The notes: generated by a model from the sequence alone, not told the origin. A stretch of 64,000 nt of DNA from an uncultured Lachnospiraceae bacterium (GCA_937920345.1 CALGVA010000036.1:62001-126000); one strand, 5' to 3'; shown: positions 28,075 to 36,869, counted from the stretch's first letter. Program-made: numbers and translations.

Positions 28075-28389
28075 ATGGAGGATTTTAAAATCATTGACAA
28101 TTACCTGATGATAAGGCTTCCGGATGAGGTGGATCACCACATATCGGTTGACATAAGTGCAAAAGCGGATCGATATATTCTGTCGAAGAAAGTAGGAAAT
28201 GTGGTGTTTGATTTTGAGCGGACAACCTTTATGGACAGTTCCGGGATCGGGATCATTCTGGGCAGGTATAAGAAGATTTCCTGTTTCGGCGGCAAAGTAT
28301 ATGCGATCAATGCCGACAACAGGATACGCAGGATATTACTGTTGTCCGGATTGCAGAATATTGTGGAAATCATGGAAAACAAGATGTAA
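28075..28389 (+). CDS. spoIIAA: Anti-sigma-F factor antagonist SpoIIAA
   Basis: 104 residues from ATG 28075 (aaaggagtttacataat). STAS fold with NYLMIRLPDEVDHH near the start and FMDSSGIGIILGRY, whose Ser is the SpoIIAB phosphorylation site. When dephosphorylated in the forespore it releases sigma-F from SpoIIAB. First gene of the canonical spoIIAA-spoIIAB-sigF operon. A longer in-frame reading upstream through the tandem repeats is not credible because its start lies inside the hairpin. Confidence 0.96.
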   Translation: MEDFKIIDNYLMIRLPDEVDHHISVDISAKADRYILSKKVGNVVFDFERTTFMDSSGIGIILGRYKKISCFGGKVYAINADNRIRRILLLSGLQNIVEIMENKM

Positions 28390-28440
28390 AGCAGACATTT
28401 TCCGCAGTGGCGGAAGCAGGCGGTAGAAGGAGGTTAAGAT

Positions 28441-28968
28441 ATGTCCGGGAAAGCGCCGGAGATCGTAAAGGAGGACGAGATGATAGAGATAATTGAGAAG
28501 AGGAACACGGATAAGATGACAAATGAGATGCGAATAGAGTTCGCGGCAGTGTCAGATAACGAGGCGTTTGCGAGAACGGCTGTGGCGGCTTTTATCACGC
28601 CGCTGAATCCCACGCTGGAGGAGATGTCGGATGTGAAGACTGCCGTGTCCGAAGCGGTTACGAACGCGATCATACACGGTTATGAAAACAAGGGAAGTCT
28701 GGAGGACAGAATACATATGGGCTGCATCCTGCGGGGTGATGTGCTGGAGGTGGAGATCGTGGACAGAGGTGTCGGCATAGCGGATGTGGGAATGGCGATG
28801 GAGCCGCTGTATACTTCACGGCCGGATCTGGAGCGTTCGGGCATGGGATTTGCCTTTATGGAGGCATTTATGGATAATCTGGAGGTTTGCTCCGATGTCG
28901 GATTCGGAACGTCGGTCAGGATGTATAAGAAGATCGGTATCAGTTCATGGATCGACAGTGAGGAATAG
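28441..28968 (+). CDS. spoIIAB: Anti-sigma-F factor and serine kinase SpoIIAB
   Basis: 175 residues from ATG 28441 (agaaggaggttaagat). GHKL fold: N box EAVTNAIIHGYE, G1 VDRGVGIAD and G2 SGMGFAFM. It binds and inhibits sigma-F and phosphorylates SpoIIAA. The N-terminus is about 25 residues longer than usual, with internal ATGs at 28480 and 28516 as alternatives, though the first has the best ribosome site. Confidence 0.96.
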   Translation: MSGKAPEIVKEDEMIEIIEKRNTDKMTNEMRIEFAAVSDNEAFARTAVAAFITPLNPTLEEMSDVKTAVSEAVTNAIIHGYENKGSLEDRIHMGCILRGDVLEVEIVDRGVGIADVGMAMEPLYTSRPDLERSGMGFAFMEAFMDNLEVCSDVGFGTSVRMYKKIGISSWIDSEE

Positions 28969-28971
28969 CCG

Positions 28972-29745
28972 ATGGAAGAGACTGCCACACTAATTGAAAG
29001 ATCACAGGCAGGAGATAAAGCGGCAAGAGAGAGACTGATTGAGGAAAATCTGGGTCTGGTGCGTCATATCGTGAAGCGCTTTGCCGGACGCGGATATGAT
29101 ATGGAGGATTTGTTTCAGATCGGATGTATCGGTTTGATGAAGGCAATTGATAAATTTGACTTAAAATACGAAGTACGGTTTTCCACCTATGCGGTGCCTA
29201 TGATACAAGGGGAGATCAAGCGGTTCTTAAGGGATGACGGGATGGTCAAGGTAAGCCGGACACTGAAGGAAAACGGATGGAAAGTGAAACAGGCGGCTGA
29301 GCGGCTGTCCCAGCAGCTGGGCCGGGATGCCAGTCTGCAGGAACTGTCGGAGGCAACAGGAATCACAGTGGAAGATATCGTGCTGGCGATGGATGCCAAT
29401 GTGGAGGTGGAGTCGATCTATAAATCCATCTACCAGTCCGACGGGAATGAGATCTATCTGGTTGATCAGGTCGTGGGCGGCAGCAACGGCATGAATTATA
29501 ACGGCGTTGGGCGGACTGTCCTGAGCGGCAGCAGCCATGAAGATACGGAGAAGGAGCGGATTCTGAATCATATGCTGCTGGAACAGCTCTTGGGAAAGCT
29601 TGACGACAGGGAGATGGAACTGATCCGTATGCGTTATTTTCAGGATAAAACACAGGTGGAGGTGGCGAAGCATATGGGAATCAGTCAGGTTCAGGTGAGC
29701 CGCATGGAGAAACGCATCCTGTTGCAACTCAGAGAGGAAGTATGA
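28972..29745 (+). CDS. sigF: Sporulation sigma factor SigF
   Basis: 257 residues, starting 3 bases after spoIIAB stops. Region 2 (EENLGLVRHIVKRFAGRGYDMEDLFQIG; STYAVPMIQGEIKRF), region 3 and region 4 (RMRYFQDKTQVEVAKHMGISQVQVSRMEKRIL). Directs early forespore transcription. Context with spoIIAA and spoIIAB fixes the identity. A poly-Asn/Gly stretch (GGSNGMNYNGVGR) lies between regions 3 and 4. Confidence 0.97.
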   Translation: MEETATLIERSQAGDKAARERLIEENLGLVRHIVKRFAGRGYDMEDLFQIGCIGLMKAIDKFDLKYEVRFSTYAVPMIQGEIKRFLRDDGMVKVSRTLKENGWKVKQAAERLSQQLGRDASLQELSEATGITVEDIVLAMDANVEVESIYKSIYQSDGNEIYLVDQVVGGSNGMNYNGVGRTVLSGSSHEDTEKERILNHMLLEQLLGKLDDREMELIRMRYFQDKTQVEVAKHMGISQVQVSRMEKRILLQLREEV

Positions 29746-29779
29746 TACTATAAAAGAAAAAAGAAAACAGGTACTGCAG

Positions 29780-29929
29780 TTGACATAATGTTTACGAAAA
29801 AAAGGATTAGTTTACATAAAGTAAGAAGAAAATCAAACAAATACAGGATTATATAGAATAGATATGGAAAATAATTGAAAATATAGTTTACATAAAATTG
29901 AAAAAGAGCGGATATTGTGGTTAACATAA
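29780..29929 (+). repeat. Four TT(G/T/A)ACATAA motifs in an AT-rich leader
   Basis: TTGACATAA (29780), TTTACATAA (29811), TTTACATAA (29887), TTAACATAA (29921), all on the plus strand and each preceded by G, in the 206-base spacer between sigF and the DUF3006-like gene. Two continue as ATGT. A further TTTACATAA overlaps the spoIIAA ribosome site (28065-28073). Likely regulator sites; identity unknown. Confidence 0.6.
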
Positions 29930-29951
29930 TGTACAAACAAGGAGAAAACAC

Positions 29952-30128
29952 ATGAACACATTTTACTATGAGGTTGCCAGTATAGACGGAGACTACGCGA
30001 ATCTAAAACGGACAGATACGGAAAGCGATGAAATCAAGCTTGTGGCGAGAGCGCTGCTTCCGCCGGAAATCATGGAGGGCACCCGCCTGCGGTATGAATT
30101 GATGACATACGAAATAATACCCGGGTAA
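29952..30128 (+). CDS. Small DUF3006-like protein
   Basis: 58 residues from ATG 29952 (acaaggagaaaacac). VASIDGDYANLKRTD ... VARALLPPEIMEGTRLRYEL resembles the DUF3006 pattern (short beta-strand protein with LPxx..EG). Same direction as the PilZ gene 48 bases later, so the likely first gene of a PilZ/HD-GYP operon controlled from the motif-rich leader upstream. Confidence 0.75.
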   Translation: MNTFYYEVASIDGDYANLKRTDTESDEIKLVARALLPPEIMEGTRLRYELMTYEIIPG

Positions 30129-30176
30129 ACAGCACGGAGCGGAATCCAGGAGAAGTATACATAAGGAACAGGACAG

Positions 30177-30785
30177 ATGAATGAGAGCACGATCAGAAAC
30201 CGTAGAATAGTCATTAAAAATATAGAAGACGGCGCATTGATTGCCGATACCAGAATCCTGAGATTCAACAGCCTGACTAATTCTGTGACCATCAGCGCCG
30301 ACAGTCTGGCGGACAGGAAATATTACCGCATTTCGGCCTTTATTTTCGCAGATGAGTGTCTTTATGAGCTGTACGGCACGATCAAAGGCGCCATGGTGGA
30401 TAATGAGATCGAAGTGTTTCTGGGCAGGGGTAAGGAGAAGGAAGACAGGGCGAGAACAAGATATCCGGTGGAACTGGAGGGCATGATAGAGGCAGTGGTG
30501 ATAGATGACAGGGAGATATGCCTTCGTAAGCCGATGCGTATCCGAACGATCAATATGAGTGCAAATGGTGTGCTGATGCAGGCGGATGCAGGATGTTTTG
30601 CAGTGGGAGACGGTTTTGTGCTGAGGCTTAACATGGACAAGGGGACAATCGTTCTGGAATGCGGCATTGTCAGAATAGATCAGAGCGATATGCTGGCGGA
30701 GGAGTATGGCTGCCGGATCAGCGGTATCCGCCTGGAACGGGGGACGACAGATGAGCATCAGGAAACTACAGACACTTCCTGCTGA
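30177..30785 (+). CDS. PilZ-domain protein
   Basis: 202 residues. The first ~95 residues form a YcgR-N-like region. The PilZ domain then carries the cyclic-di-GMP signature: Arg-rich RARTRYPVELEG followed by NMSANGVLM (consensus RxxxR and (D/N)xSxxG). It would bind cyclic di-GMP and act as an effector. It overlaps the following HD-GYP gene by 35 bases, so effector and putative phosphodiesterase are coupled. Confidence 0.85.
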   Translation: MNESTIRNRRIVIKNIEDGALIADTRILRFNSLTNSVTISADSLADRKYYRISAFIFADECLYELYGTIKGAMVDNEIEVFLGRGKEKEDRARTRYPVELEGMIEAVVIDDREICLRKPMRIRTINMSANGVLMQADAGCFAVGDGFVLRLNMDKGTIVLECGIVRIDQSDMLAEEYGCRISGIRLERGTTDEHQETTDTSC

Positions 30786-31836
30786 ATATTTATGGGACGG
30801 ACTTGTATTAAAGGATGATATTTTTAATCATACAGGTGCAGTACTGCTGCTGCGTAAGGGTGAGACGATCACCAGGGCGAAGCTGGATAAGTTGATGCGG
30901 TTTTACGGGGACAGCAGAAACATTATGGTGTATGAAGACACCTATCTGGAGATCGTGTCGGATGCGCACGTGCCGATAGAGACCCGACGGGAGATCACCG
31001 AGAGACGAACAGGATATACGCGGCTGCAGCAGAATGTGGGCGGTCTTTTCCATAGAAAGGACTATGAGCAGTGGCTTAACGATGAGAGGATGGCGCCGTT
31101 GACGCGTGAAGTTGCGGGGAAACTGCAGGATTTTGATCCGGTGATGATACTTTCCTGTATCAATTTCCCAAGACCCATGGATGAAGAATTGCAGCGGCAC
31201 TGCCTCAACGTAGCGTTTCTGAACGGTATGCAGGCGGGGTGGCTTTCGCTGCCGCCGGAGGACGTGAATATGCTTGTTCTGGCAGGACTCCTGCATGATA
31301 TCGGCAAAACGATGATCCCCGAGGATATTTTGAATGCGCCCCGGAGACTGACGGAGGAAGAGCTGGCGGTCATGCGCAGGCATCCGGTTTACTCGGATGA
31401 ACTGCTGCAGGATAAGTTTGACGACAATATCAGGATGGCAGCGCGCCATCATCATGAAAAACTGACCGGACAGGGATATCCGGATGGTATTTCGGGCGAT
31501 GCGATCGGACTGTACGCCAGAATCACGGCAATATCCGACATTTATGATGCCATGGTGTCCGCGAGGAGCTATAAGAGTGCGAAACTGCCGCTTGACGTAT
31601 TTGATATGTTCTATGAAGAACAGTTTGAAGGGCTAGACCGGAAACTTGTCATGAATTTTCTCAAAAACATGCGCAGCGAGTATATAAACAGACAGGTGAT
31701 CATGTCTGACGGCGGGAGAGGGACGATACGTTATATTCCGATCAATGATGCGGATCATCCGATTATCCGACAGGGAGACGACATCCGGCAGACGGACGAT
31801 AAATGGTACTGCAAAGAAATATTACCTGTTATTTAA
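30751..31836 (+). CDS. HD-GYP domain protein
   Basis: 361 residues from ATG 30751, inside the end of the PilZ gene. No receiver domain: the N-terminal ~140 residues are of unknown fold, followed by an HD-GYP domain with HDIGKTMIPEDIL, HHHEKLTGQGYPDG and DIYDAMVSARSYK. Expected to hydrolyse cyclic di-GMP. Followed by a good terminator. Confidence 0.9.
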   Translation: MSIRKLQTLPAEYLWDGLVLKDDIFNHTGAVLLLRKGETITRAKLDKLMRFYGDSRNIMVYEDTYLEIVSDAHVPIETRREITERRTGYTRLQQNVGGLFHRKDYEQWLNDERMAPLTREVAGKLQDFDPVMILSCINFPRPMDEELQRHCLNVAFLNGMQAGWLSLPPEDVNMLVLAGLLHDIGKTMIPEDILNAPRRLTEEELAVMRRHPVYSDELLQDKFDDNIRMAARHHHEKLTGQGYPDGISGDAIGLYARITAISDIYDAMVSARSYKSAKLPLDVFDMFYEEQFEGLDRKLVMNFLKNMRSEYINRQVIMSDGGRGTIRYIPINDADHPIIRQGDDIRQTDDKWYCKEILPVI

Positions 31837-31856
31837 TATATTGAATGAATAAATAT

Positions 31857-31896
31857 AAGCCCGGTACAGGAAATAAATGCCTGTGCCGGGCTTTTT
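31857..31896 (+). terminator. Intrinsic terminator after the HD-GYP gene
   Basis: Stem AGCCCGGTACAGG / CCTGTGCCGGGCT around aaataaatg, followed by ttttt. Confidence 0.9.
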
Positions 31897-31959
31897 ACAT
31901 TATTTATATAACAATCAGGAAAGGGTATCCTGTGATAATCTTTTTTGTTCCGGACAAAT

Positions 31960-31988
31960 GCATAAAAGAAAGATATGGCAGCATACTA
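31960..31988 (+). promoter_or_regulatory. Sigma-G type promoter of the spoVA cluster
   Basis: GCATA (31960-31964), 17-base spacer, CATACTA (31982-31988), matching the forespore sigma-G consensus (GHATR, 17-18 bases, CATWHTA). Lies 40 bases before spoVAA. Confidence 0.75.
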
Positions 31989-32027
31989 AAAGCAAATCGG
32001 CAGGTTTTGTCATAGGAGTATAATGTT

Positions 32028-32663
32028 ATGTCAACTAATAGCACGACAATTTATATTCATGCACAGCAGAACGTGGAACTGCAGTCTGATGATGTCTATG
32101 TGAAAGACATCGGAAAGCTGACGTGCGGTGATACACATATTCTGGCAAAAGCAAAGGCGGTCAAACTGCACCACTTCAAGCAGGGGGAGCCGAAAAGACA
32201 GGTCATCAGTCTGCTCAAGGTGATCGAGGAGATCAATAAAATATGTCCGGAAGCAAGCGTGGAAAGCATTGGCGAACCGGCTGTTATGGTAGAGTATATC
32301 GATGTCAATAAACATAAGGGACCGCTGCAGTGGATCAAGCTTGTTTTCGTGGCAGCAGTCAGTTTCTTTGGAACGGCTTTTACGATTATGGCTTTTCACA
32401 ATGATATCGGAATCAATGATGTCTTTACGAAAATCTATGAGATGGTCATGGGACAGCCGGGTGACGGCTACGGTATTCTGGAACTGGCGTATTCGACAGG
32501 GCTGGCAATCGGTATTATTGTGTTCTTTAATCACATCGGCGGCAGAAGAATCACGAAAGACCCCACACCGATCGAGGTGGAGATGCGGGTCTATGAGACG
32601 GACGTCAATAAGGCGCTTATAGAGACGGCGGACAGAGAAGGAAAGACAATGGATGTCAATTAA
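32028..32663 (+). CDS. spoVAA: Stage V sporulation protein AA
   Basis: 211 residues. Soluble N-terminal domain (STNSTTIYIHAQQNVEL, VYVKDIGKL) and two membrane helices in the second half (WIKLVFVAAVSFFGTAFTIMAF; YSTGLAIGIIVFFNHIGG), the arrangement of SpoVAA. The SpoVA proteins form the channel that moves Ca-dipicolinate into the developing spore. First gene after the sigma-G promoter. Confidence 0.88.
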   Translation: MSTNSTTIYIHAQQNVELQSDDVYVKDIGKLTCGDTHILAKAKAVKLHHFKQGEPKRQVISLLKVIEEINKICPEASVESIGEPAVMVEYIDVNKHKGPLQWIKLVFVAAVSFFGTAFTIMAFHNDIGINDVFTKIYEMVMGQPGDGYGILELAYSTGLAIGIIVFFNHIGGRRITKDPTPIEVEMRVYETDVNKALIETADREGKTMDVN

Positions 32664-32682
32664 AGAGGGAGATCAATAACAA

Positions 32683-33183
32683 ATGATATTTATAAAGCAG
32701 ATTTTTTTGGCAGTGATTGGAGTCAGCAGCGGTCTTATCGTTTCCGCGGGCGTGTTTACGGTACTTATTTCGGTCGGACTGATTCCGCGGTTTGCCGGCA
32801 AGATGCACGTGGCGCGCAGAATTTTTGTGCTGGAGGAAATGGTGGTATTCGGAACGCTGTTCGGCGGTTTCTTCAGTATATTCAGCAACTGGGGGATGAT
32901 CGGTGCATTTGTAAGAGGACATAATCTGTTCGGGACCGGTGCGACGGAAGGTGTGTGGAATCTGCTCGGAACGCTGTTTCTGCTTATCTTTGGCATCTTT
33001 GCAGGTATTTTTGTAGGATGTCTGGCGCTGGCCATTGCGGAGATGCTGAATACGATTCCGATTTTCGCCAGAAGAATCGGATTCCGGCACGGGCTGGGAA
33101 TTGCGATTCTGGCGGTCGCGCTTGGGAAACTGACGGGCAGTCTGATCTATTTTACACAACAGGTGTTTTTATATGGAGGATAA
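32683..33183 (+). CDS. spoVAB: Stage V sporulation protein AB
   Basis: 166 residues, with four to five hydrophobic helices (FLAVIGVSSGLIVSAGVFT and others) and the SpoVAB-type GLIPRFAGKM motif. Inner-membrane part of the SpoVA complex. It begins 19 bases after spoVAA. Confidence 0.86.
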   Translation: MIFIKQIFLAVIGVSSGLIVSAGVFTVLISVGLIPRFAGKMHVARRIFVLEEMVVFGTLFGGFFSIFSNWGMIGAFVRGHNLFGTGATEGVWNLLGTLFLLIFGIFAGIFVGCLALAIAEMLNTIPIFARRIGFRHGLGIAILAVALGKLTGSLIYFTQQVFLYGG

Positions 33184-33239
33184 ACACGGCGTAGAAAACT
33201 TGCAAAACAGGAAAAAATCAAAAGAAAGGAAGCAGTCAT

Positions 33240-33728
33240 ATGACACAGGGAAATCAGAAACCACAGACAATGCAGCAGAAGAAGGAGCAGGAATACAGGC
33301 AGCATGTGGAGCAGGTGACACCGAAGTACAGTCTCCTGTGGCGCATGTGCAAAGCATTCATAACGGGTGGTATTATATGTATTCTGGGACAGTTTATCTT
33401 AAATTATGCGACCAGTACGATGGGGCTGGATAAGGAGACGGCAGGCTCCTGGTGTTCTATGCTGCTGGTGCTGATCAGTGTACTTCTCACGGGCTTTAAT
33501 CTGTATCCTAAGTTGGTGGAATGGGGCGGCGGCGGTGCACTCGTGCCGATTACCGGATTTGCGAATTCTATTGCGTCCGCGGCGATCGAGTATCAGAAGG
33601 AGGGGCAGGTGTTCGGAATCGGCTGTAAGATCTTTACGATCGCGGGACCGGTCATACTGTTTGGTATTGTTACGAGCTGGGGGCTGGGTGTGATCTACTG
33701 GATCGGGACACTGCTCGGGGTGGTGTAG
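33240..33728 (+). CDS. spoVAC: Stage V sporulation protein AC
   Basis: 162 residues (gaaaggaagcagtcat before ATG). Hydrophobic, with SpoVAC features: YSLLWRMCKAFITGGIICILGQ, and GGGGALVPITGFANSIASAAIEYQKEG. SpoVAC is a mechanosensitive channel component in Bacillus. It normally precedes spoVAD and spoVAE, which are not found in the next 5 kb here. Confidence 0.9.
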   Translation: MTQGNQKPQTMQQKKEQEYRQHVEQVTPKYSLLWRMCKAFITGGIICILGQFILNYATSTMGLDKETAGSWCSMLLVLISVLLTGFNLYPKLVEWGGGGALVPITGFANSIASAAIEYQKEGQVFGIGCKIFTIAGPVILFGIVTSWGLGVIYWIGTLLGVV

Positions 33729-33781
33729 GATGCGGCATCCTGCACTTACATATGTATTTTTGAGTGGCGATAGAGAATATT

Positions 33782-33869
33782 TTTGACAACTTTGACACAT
33801 CTGTATGGTAAGATAGGAAACAGCGGAGGAGATCTCGTAACAGTGCCGCCCCCGGCGGTGCTGTTACGG
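33782..33869 (+). promoter_or_regulatory. Regulatory leader of the first two-component operon: TGACA direct repeat and strong hairpin
   Basis: TTGACA and TTGACACATCT lie 9 bases apart (from 33782). A closely similar stretch (ttgacagttatgacacatct) begins at 36786 before the second pair. Downstream, CGTAACAGTGCCGCC / GGCGGTGCTGTTACG form a 15-bp hairpin (33836-33869; two G-U pairs) without a T-tract. It could be an attenuator or the spoVAC terminator. Confidence 0.5.
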
Positions 33870-33898
33870 GGCTGTGGTACATACAGAGGGCTATGTTA

Positions 33899-34552
33899 AT
33901 GAATGTTTTGATCGTGGAAGATGACGAGGCAATCGCCAATTTATTGTATATGGATCTGTCCGATGAGGGATATCGGTGCACTTGTGCTTATAATGGCAGG
34001 GAAGCGGCGGATCTGCTGGAAGAGCATACGGATTATGATTTTATCCTGCTGGATATTATGCTGCCGGAGATCGACGGTTATGAACTGTTAGAGTATATCA
34101 GACCGATGGAGATCCCCGTGATTTTCCTGACGGCGAAAAGTGCTGTGGGAGATCGCATCCGAGGGCTTAAGCTGGGAGCGGACGATTATATCGTCAAGCC
34201 TTTTCAGAGTGGTGAGGTGATTGCCCGAATGGAGGCGGTGCTTCGCAGATACGGGAAAAATAGGAAGAATCTCACTTTTGCGGATGTCGAGATTAATCTG
34301 GAATCACGCAGGGCATATCAGAACGGAGAAGAAGTGGAACTGACGGTCAAGGAGTTTGATCTGCTGGTGGAACTGATTCAGAACAGAAATGTGGCGCAGT
34401 ACCGGGACAGACTATATGAAAAAGTGTGGAACGAGCCCTTCCTGGGAGATACGAGGACGCTGGATACCCATATCCAGAGGCTGCGCAGGAAGCTGGGCTG
34501 GGATGAGCGGATCAGGACCGTGTTTCGCATCGGGTACAGGCTGGAAGGGTAA
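33899..34552 (+). CDS. OmpR-family response regulator
   Basis: 217 residues from ATG 33899 (8 bases after gaggg; ATG 33893 is too close). Receiver (LIVEDDEAI, acceptor Asp in FILLDIMLPEIDG, VKPFQ) and winged-helix output (TVKEFDLLVELI, RTLDTHIQRLRRKLG, IRTVFRIGYRLEG). Partner of the kinase gene 9 bases downstream. Confidence 0.93.
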   Translation: MNVLIVEDDEAIANLLYMDLSDEGYRCTCAYNGREAADLLEEHTDYDFILLDIMLPEIDGYELLEYIRPMEIPVIFLTAKSAVGDRIRGLKLGADDYIVKPFQSGEVIARMEAVLRRYGKNRKNLTFADVEINLESRRAYQNGEEVELTVKEFDLLVELIQNRNVAQYRDRLYEKVWNEPFLGDTRTLDTHIQRLRRKLGWDERIRTVFRIGYRLEG

Positions 34553-34561
34553 GGTGATGTT

Positions 34562-35977
34562 ATGAAGCTGGGGACGAAAATGTTCTTCTGTATCACTATA
34601 TTCTTCAGCGCGGCTTTTCTGATCGGCGGTTACCTGCTGATTGCCTTTTTCTATGATATTACCATGGAACGTGAGATCGAGGCGGCCGTGGAACAATATC
34701 AGTATAATAAATTCGTGGTGCAGGCGAATCTGATCACGCGGGGAGAAGAATGGATTGCGGAAGCGGCTGATGGAACGTATGATTGCAGCAGCATAGCTTC
34801 GGATATGAGGGAGATGACGGCTCTTTACACAACGGATGGTAAGGAGTTATTCTCTGCGTTCCCGGTCGGGGCAGATACGGGCGGATTACTGCAGGATGTG
34901 GCGGCAGACGCGGTCAGCTGCCGGTTTGTTATGATCGGTGAGAGGAACTGTCTGCTGACGGCAGGAATTGTATCTCATAACAATGCGAGCGTATATCTGG
35001 TGACGGGAACAGATGTAGAGAGGGTATCTGAGCAGCAGGAGCAGATGATCGTGAAATTTGGTGCCGTGTATGCGGTGACGATCGGGATCGGAAGCGTTCT
35101 GATATTTGGTTTGTCTTTATTTCTGACTCGATCGGTCAAAACCCTGACCGGCGCCACGCAGAAAATTGCCGACGGCAATTACAGTGAGCGGGTAGCGGAC
35201 ACGGGATCTGATGAAGTGGGGCAGCTTGCGCGGAATTTTAACCGGATGGCGGCTGCTGTGGAAGAAAAAGTGCAGGAGTTGTCGGAAATTGCAAGACAGA
35301 AGGAAGACTTTGTGGCGAATTTTGCACATGAACTCAAGACGCCGCTCACGTCCATGATCGGTTACGCTGACCGGATCTATCACAAAGAATTGCCGCGTAA
35401 GGAGCAGAAGCAGGCGGCGTGGTATATCTGGAATGAGGGGATGCGTCTGGAGTCGCTGTCCCATAAGCTGATGGATATGACAGTGCTGGAACACAGGGAT
35501 TTTGTCCTGCAGGAGACAGAGACAAGGCTTCTTTTTCAGGAATTAACGGCAGATACCGAATATTTGATGACGGAAAAAGGAGTGACTTTGCAGTGCAGTA
35601 TCGAAACGGCATATATAGAAGTGGAGTATGATTTGTTTAAAACACTTTATCTGAATCTGATTGATAATGCGCTGAAAGCCGGTGCCGACGGTATTCAGGT
35701 CACGGGCAGACGGTGCGGACAGGTGTATATGATACAGGTCGCTGATAACGGGAGCGGCATTCCGGCACAGGAGATTCAGAGAATTAAGGAAGCTTTCTAT
35801 ATGGTAGATAAATCCCGTTCCAGAAAGCAGCATGGCGCCGGAATCGGGCTGGCGCTGGCGGAGAAGATTGCGAGAATCCATGGAAGCACACTGGAATTTG
35901 AGAGTGACGGCGTAAGCGGAACGCGGGTGAGTTTATGTCTGAGATGTAAAGGAGCGGCGGATGATGAGCAAAAGTAG
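34562..35977 (+). CDS. Sensor histidine kinase, HAMP type
   Basis: 471 residues. Membrane helix near the start, extracytoplasmic domain of about 140 residues, second helix (FGAVYAVTIGIGSVLIFGLSL), HAMP (TRSVKTLTGATQKIADGNY), HisKA (FAHELKTPLTSMIGY) and HATPase (LYLNLIDNALKAG, DNGSGIP, HGAGIGLALAEKI). Classical partner of the upstream OmpR-family regulator; the signal is unknown. It overlaps the next gene by 17 bases. Confidence 0.93.
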   Translation: MKLGTKMFFCITIFFSAAFLIGGYLLIAFFYDITMEREIEAAVEQYQYNKFVVQANLITRGEEWIAEAADGTYDCSSIASDMREMTALYTTDGKELFSAFPVGADTGGLLQDVAADAVSCRFVMIGERNCLLTAGIVSHNNASVYLVTGTDVERVSEQQEQMIVKFGAVYAVTIGIGSVLIFGLSLFLTRSVKTLTGATQKIADGNYSERVADTGSDEVGQLARNFNRMAAAVEEKVQELSEIARQKEDFVANFAHELKTPLTSMIGYADRIYHKELPRKEQKQAAWYIWNEGMRLESLSHKLMDMTVLEHRDFVLQETETRLLFQELTADTEYLMTEKGVTLQCSIETAYIEVEYDLFKTLYLNLIDNALKAGADGIQVTGRRCGQVYMIQVADNGSGIPAQEIQRIKEAFYMVDKSRSRKQHGAGIGLALAEKIARIHGSTLEFESDGVSGTRVSLCLRCKGAADDEQK

Positions 35978-36782
35978 AATCTATGCATCGCTTATGTTTC
36001 TTACGGCTGTCTGCGTAATCTTCGGCGGGTGGTTCTTAACGGAGCGTCTGCTGATACGGAGAGAAGAGCGGTTCCTGAACAGTACCGGTACAATCGCAGT
36101 ACAGTCTGAGGAAATCAGCTTTCTGGCGGACAACAGTTTAAAGGCTGCACAGGAGCAGGCGGAGGAGCCGGAAGCGTTTCAGGGGCGGGAGATGACTGAG
36201 GATACGCGGGCGCTTGTGCTGGCAGTGTGGGAAAACGGCGGCCGAGAGCTGCCTCACGAGCCGCTGCCGGGGCAGATGGATATGAAGCAGGCGATCGACA
36301 CAGGCAAAAGATGGGTTCAAACGATGGCGGCATATGGCGTTTTTACCGATGCGCTGCAGGAATGCGATTTTGATGCGACGAAGGCTGAATTGTGTACGAT
36401 TGATACACCGATGCGCAGGAGCATGGAAGCGATGCTGTACAGTTACTGGAAAATATGGTTTATCAAAGAAGGCACCTCGGTGGAATTGAAGATTCACGCC
36501 GCCAGCGGGGAGGTCTGGAAGGCGAAGGTTTCTGTGGAGGCAGAAGGCGCCTACGTGGAAGCATTTGATATGGCTTACCTGACGCAGTATGCGTTTCCTT
36601 TTATGGAGAACGAAACAGATGTCGAGTGGGTGGAATCACATGATCTTGCGGAGAGTGCGGATATAAGCATGGTGAAAGTGAAAGAGAAAGCGCTGTTCGC
36701 AGAGGCGAAGCAGTATCTTGTCCAGCTGGACAATAAATCGGCACAGGCGGTTATAGAATTTGTATTGCGTGGGAAAGAATGA
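35961..36782 (+). CDS. Membrane-anchored extracytoplasmic protein of unknown function
   Basis: 273 residues. One N-terminal hydrophobic helix (IYASLMFLTAVCVIFGGWFL) with no lipobox, then a soluble acidic region containing RKEDTRALVL-like helical and beta segments. Translationally coupled to the kinase (17-base overlap). It could modulate the kinase or be its regulated output. No family recognised. Confidence 0.7.
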   Translation: MMSKSRIYASLMFLTAVCVIFGGWFLTERLLIRREERFLNSTGTIAVQSEEISFLADNSLKAAQEQAEEPEAFQGREMTEDTRALVLAVWENGGRELPHEPLPGQMDMKQAIDTGKRWVQTMAAYGVFTDALQECDFDATKAELCTIDTPMRRSMEAMLYSYWKIWFIKEGTSVELKIHAASGEVWKAKVSVEAEGAYVEAFDMAYLTQYAFPFMENETDVEWVESHDLAESADISMVKVKEKALFAEAKQYLVQLDNKSAQAVIEFVLRGKE

Positions 36783-36785
36783 TCA

Positions 36786-36815
36786 TTTGACAGTTATGAC
36801 ACATCTTATATGCAA
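36786..36815 (+). promoter_or_regulatory. TGACA direct-repeat promoter element of the second two-component operon
   Basis: ttgacagttatgacacatct followed by tatatgcaag matches the element at 33782 (ttgacaactttgacacatct). TGACA repeats are 9 bases apart in both. Such tandem half-sites suit an OmpR-type activator. Confidence 0.5.
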
Positions 36816-36869
36816 GTAGGCGACATCTCCTGTTTATGATGGAATCATCGAATGGGAGGAGGCGTCCGT

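Noticed and set aside
33173..33433. Open frame overlapping the start of spoVAC
   Set aside because: Out of frame with spoVAC, which is clearly supported.
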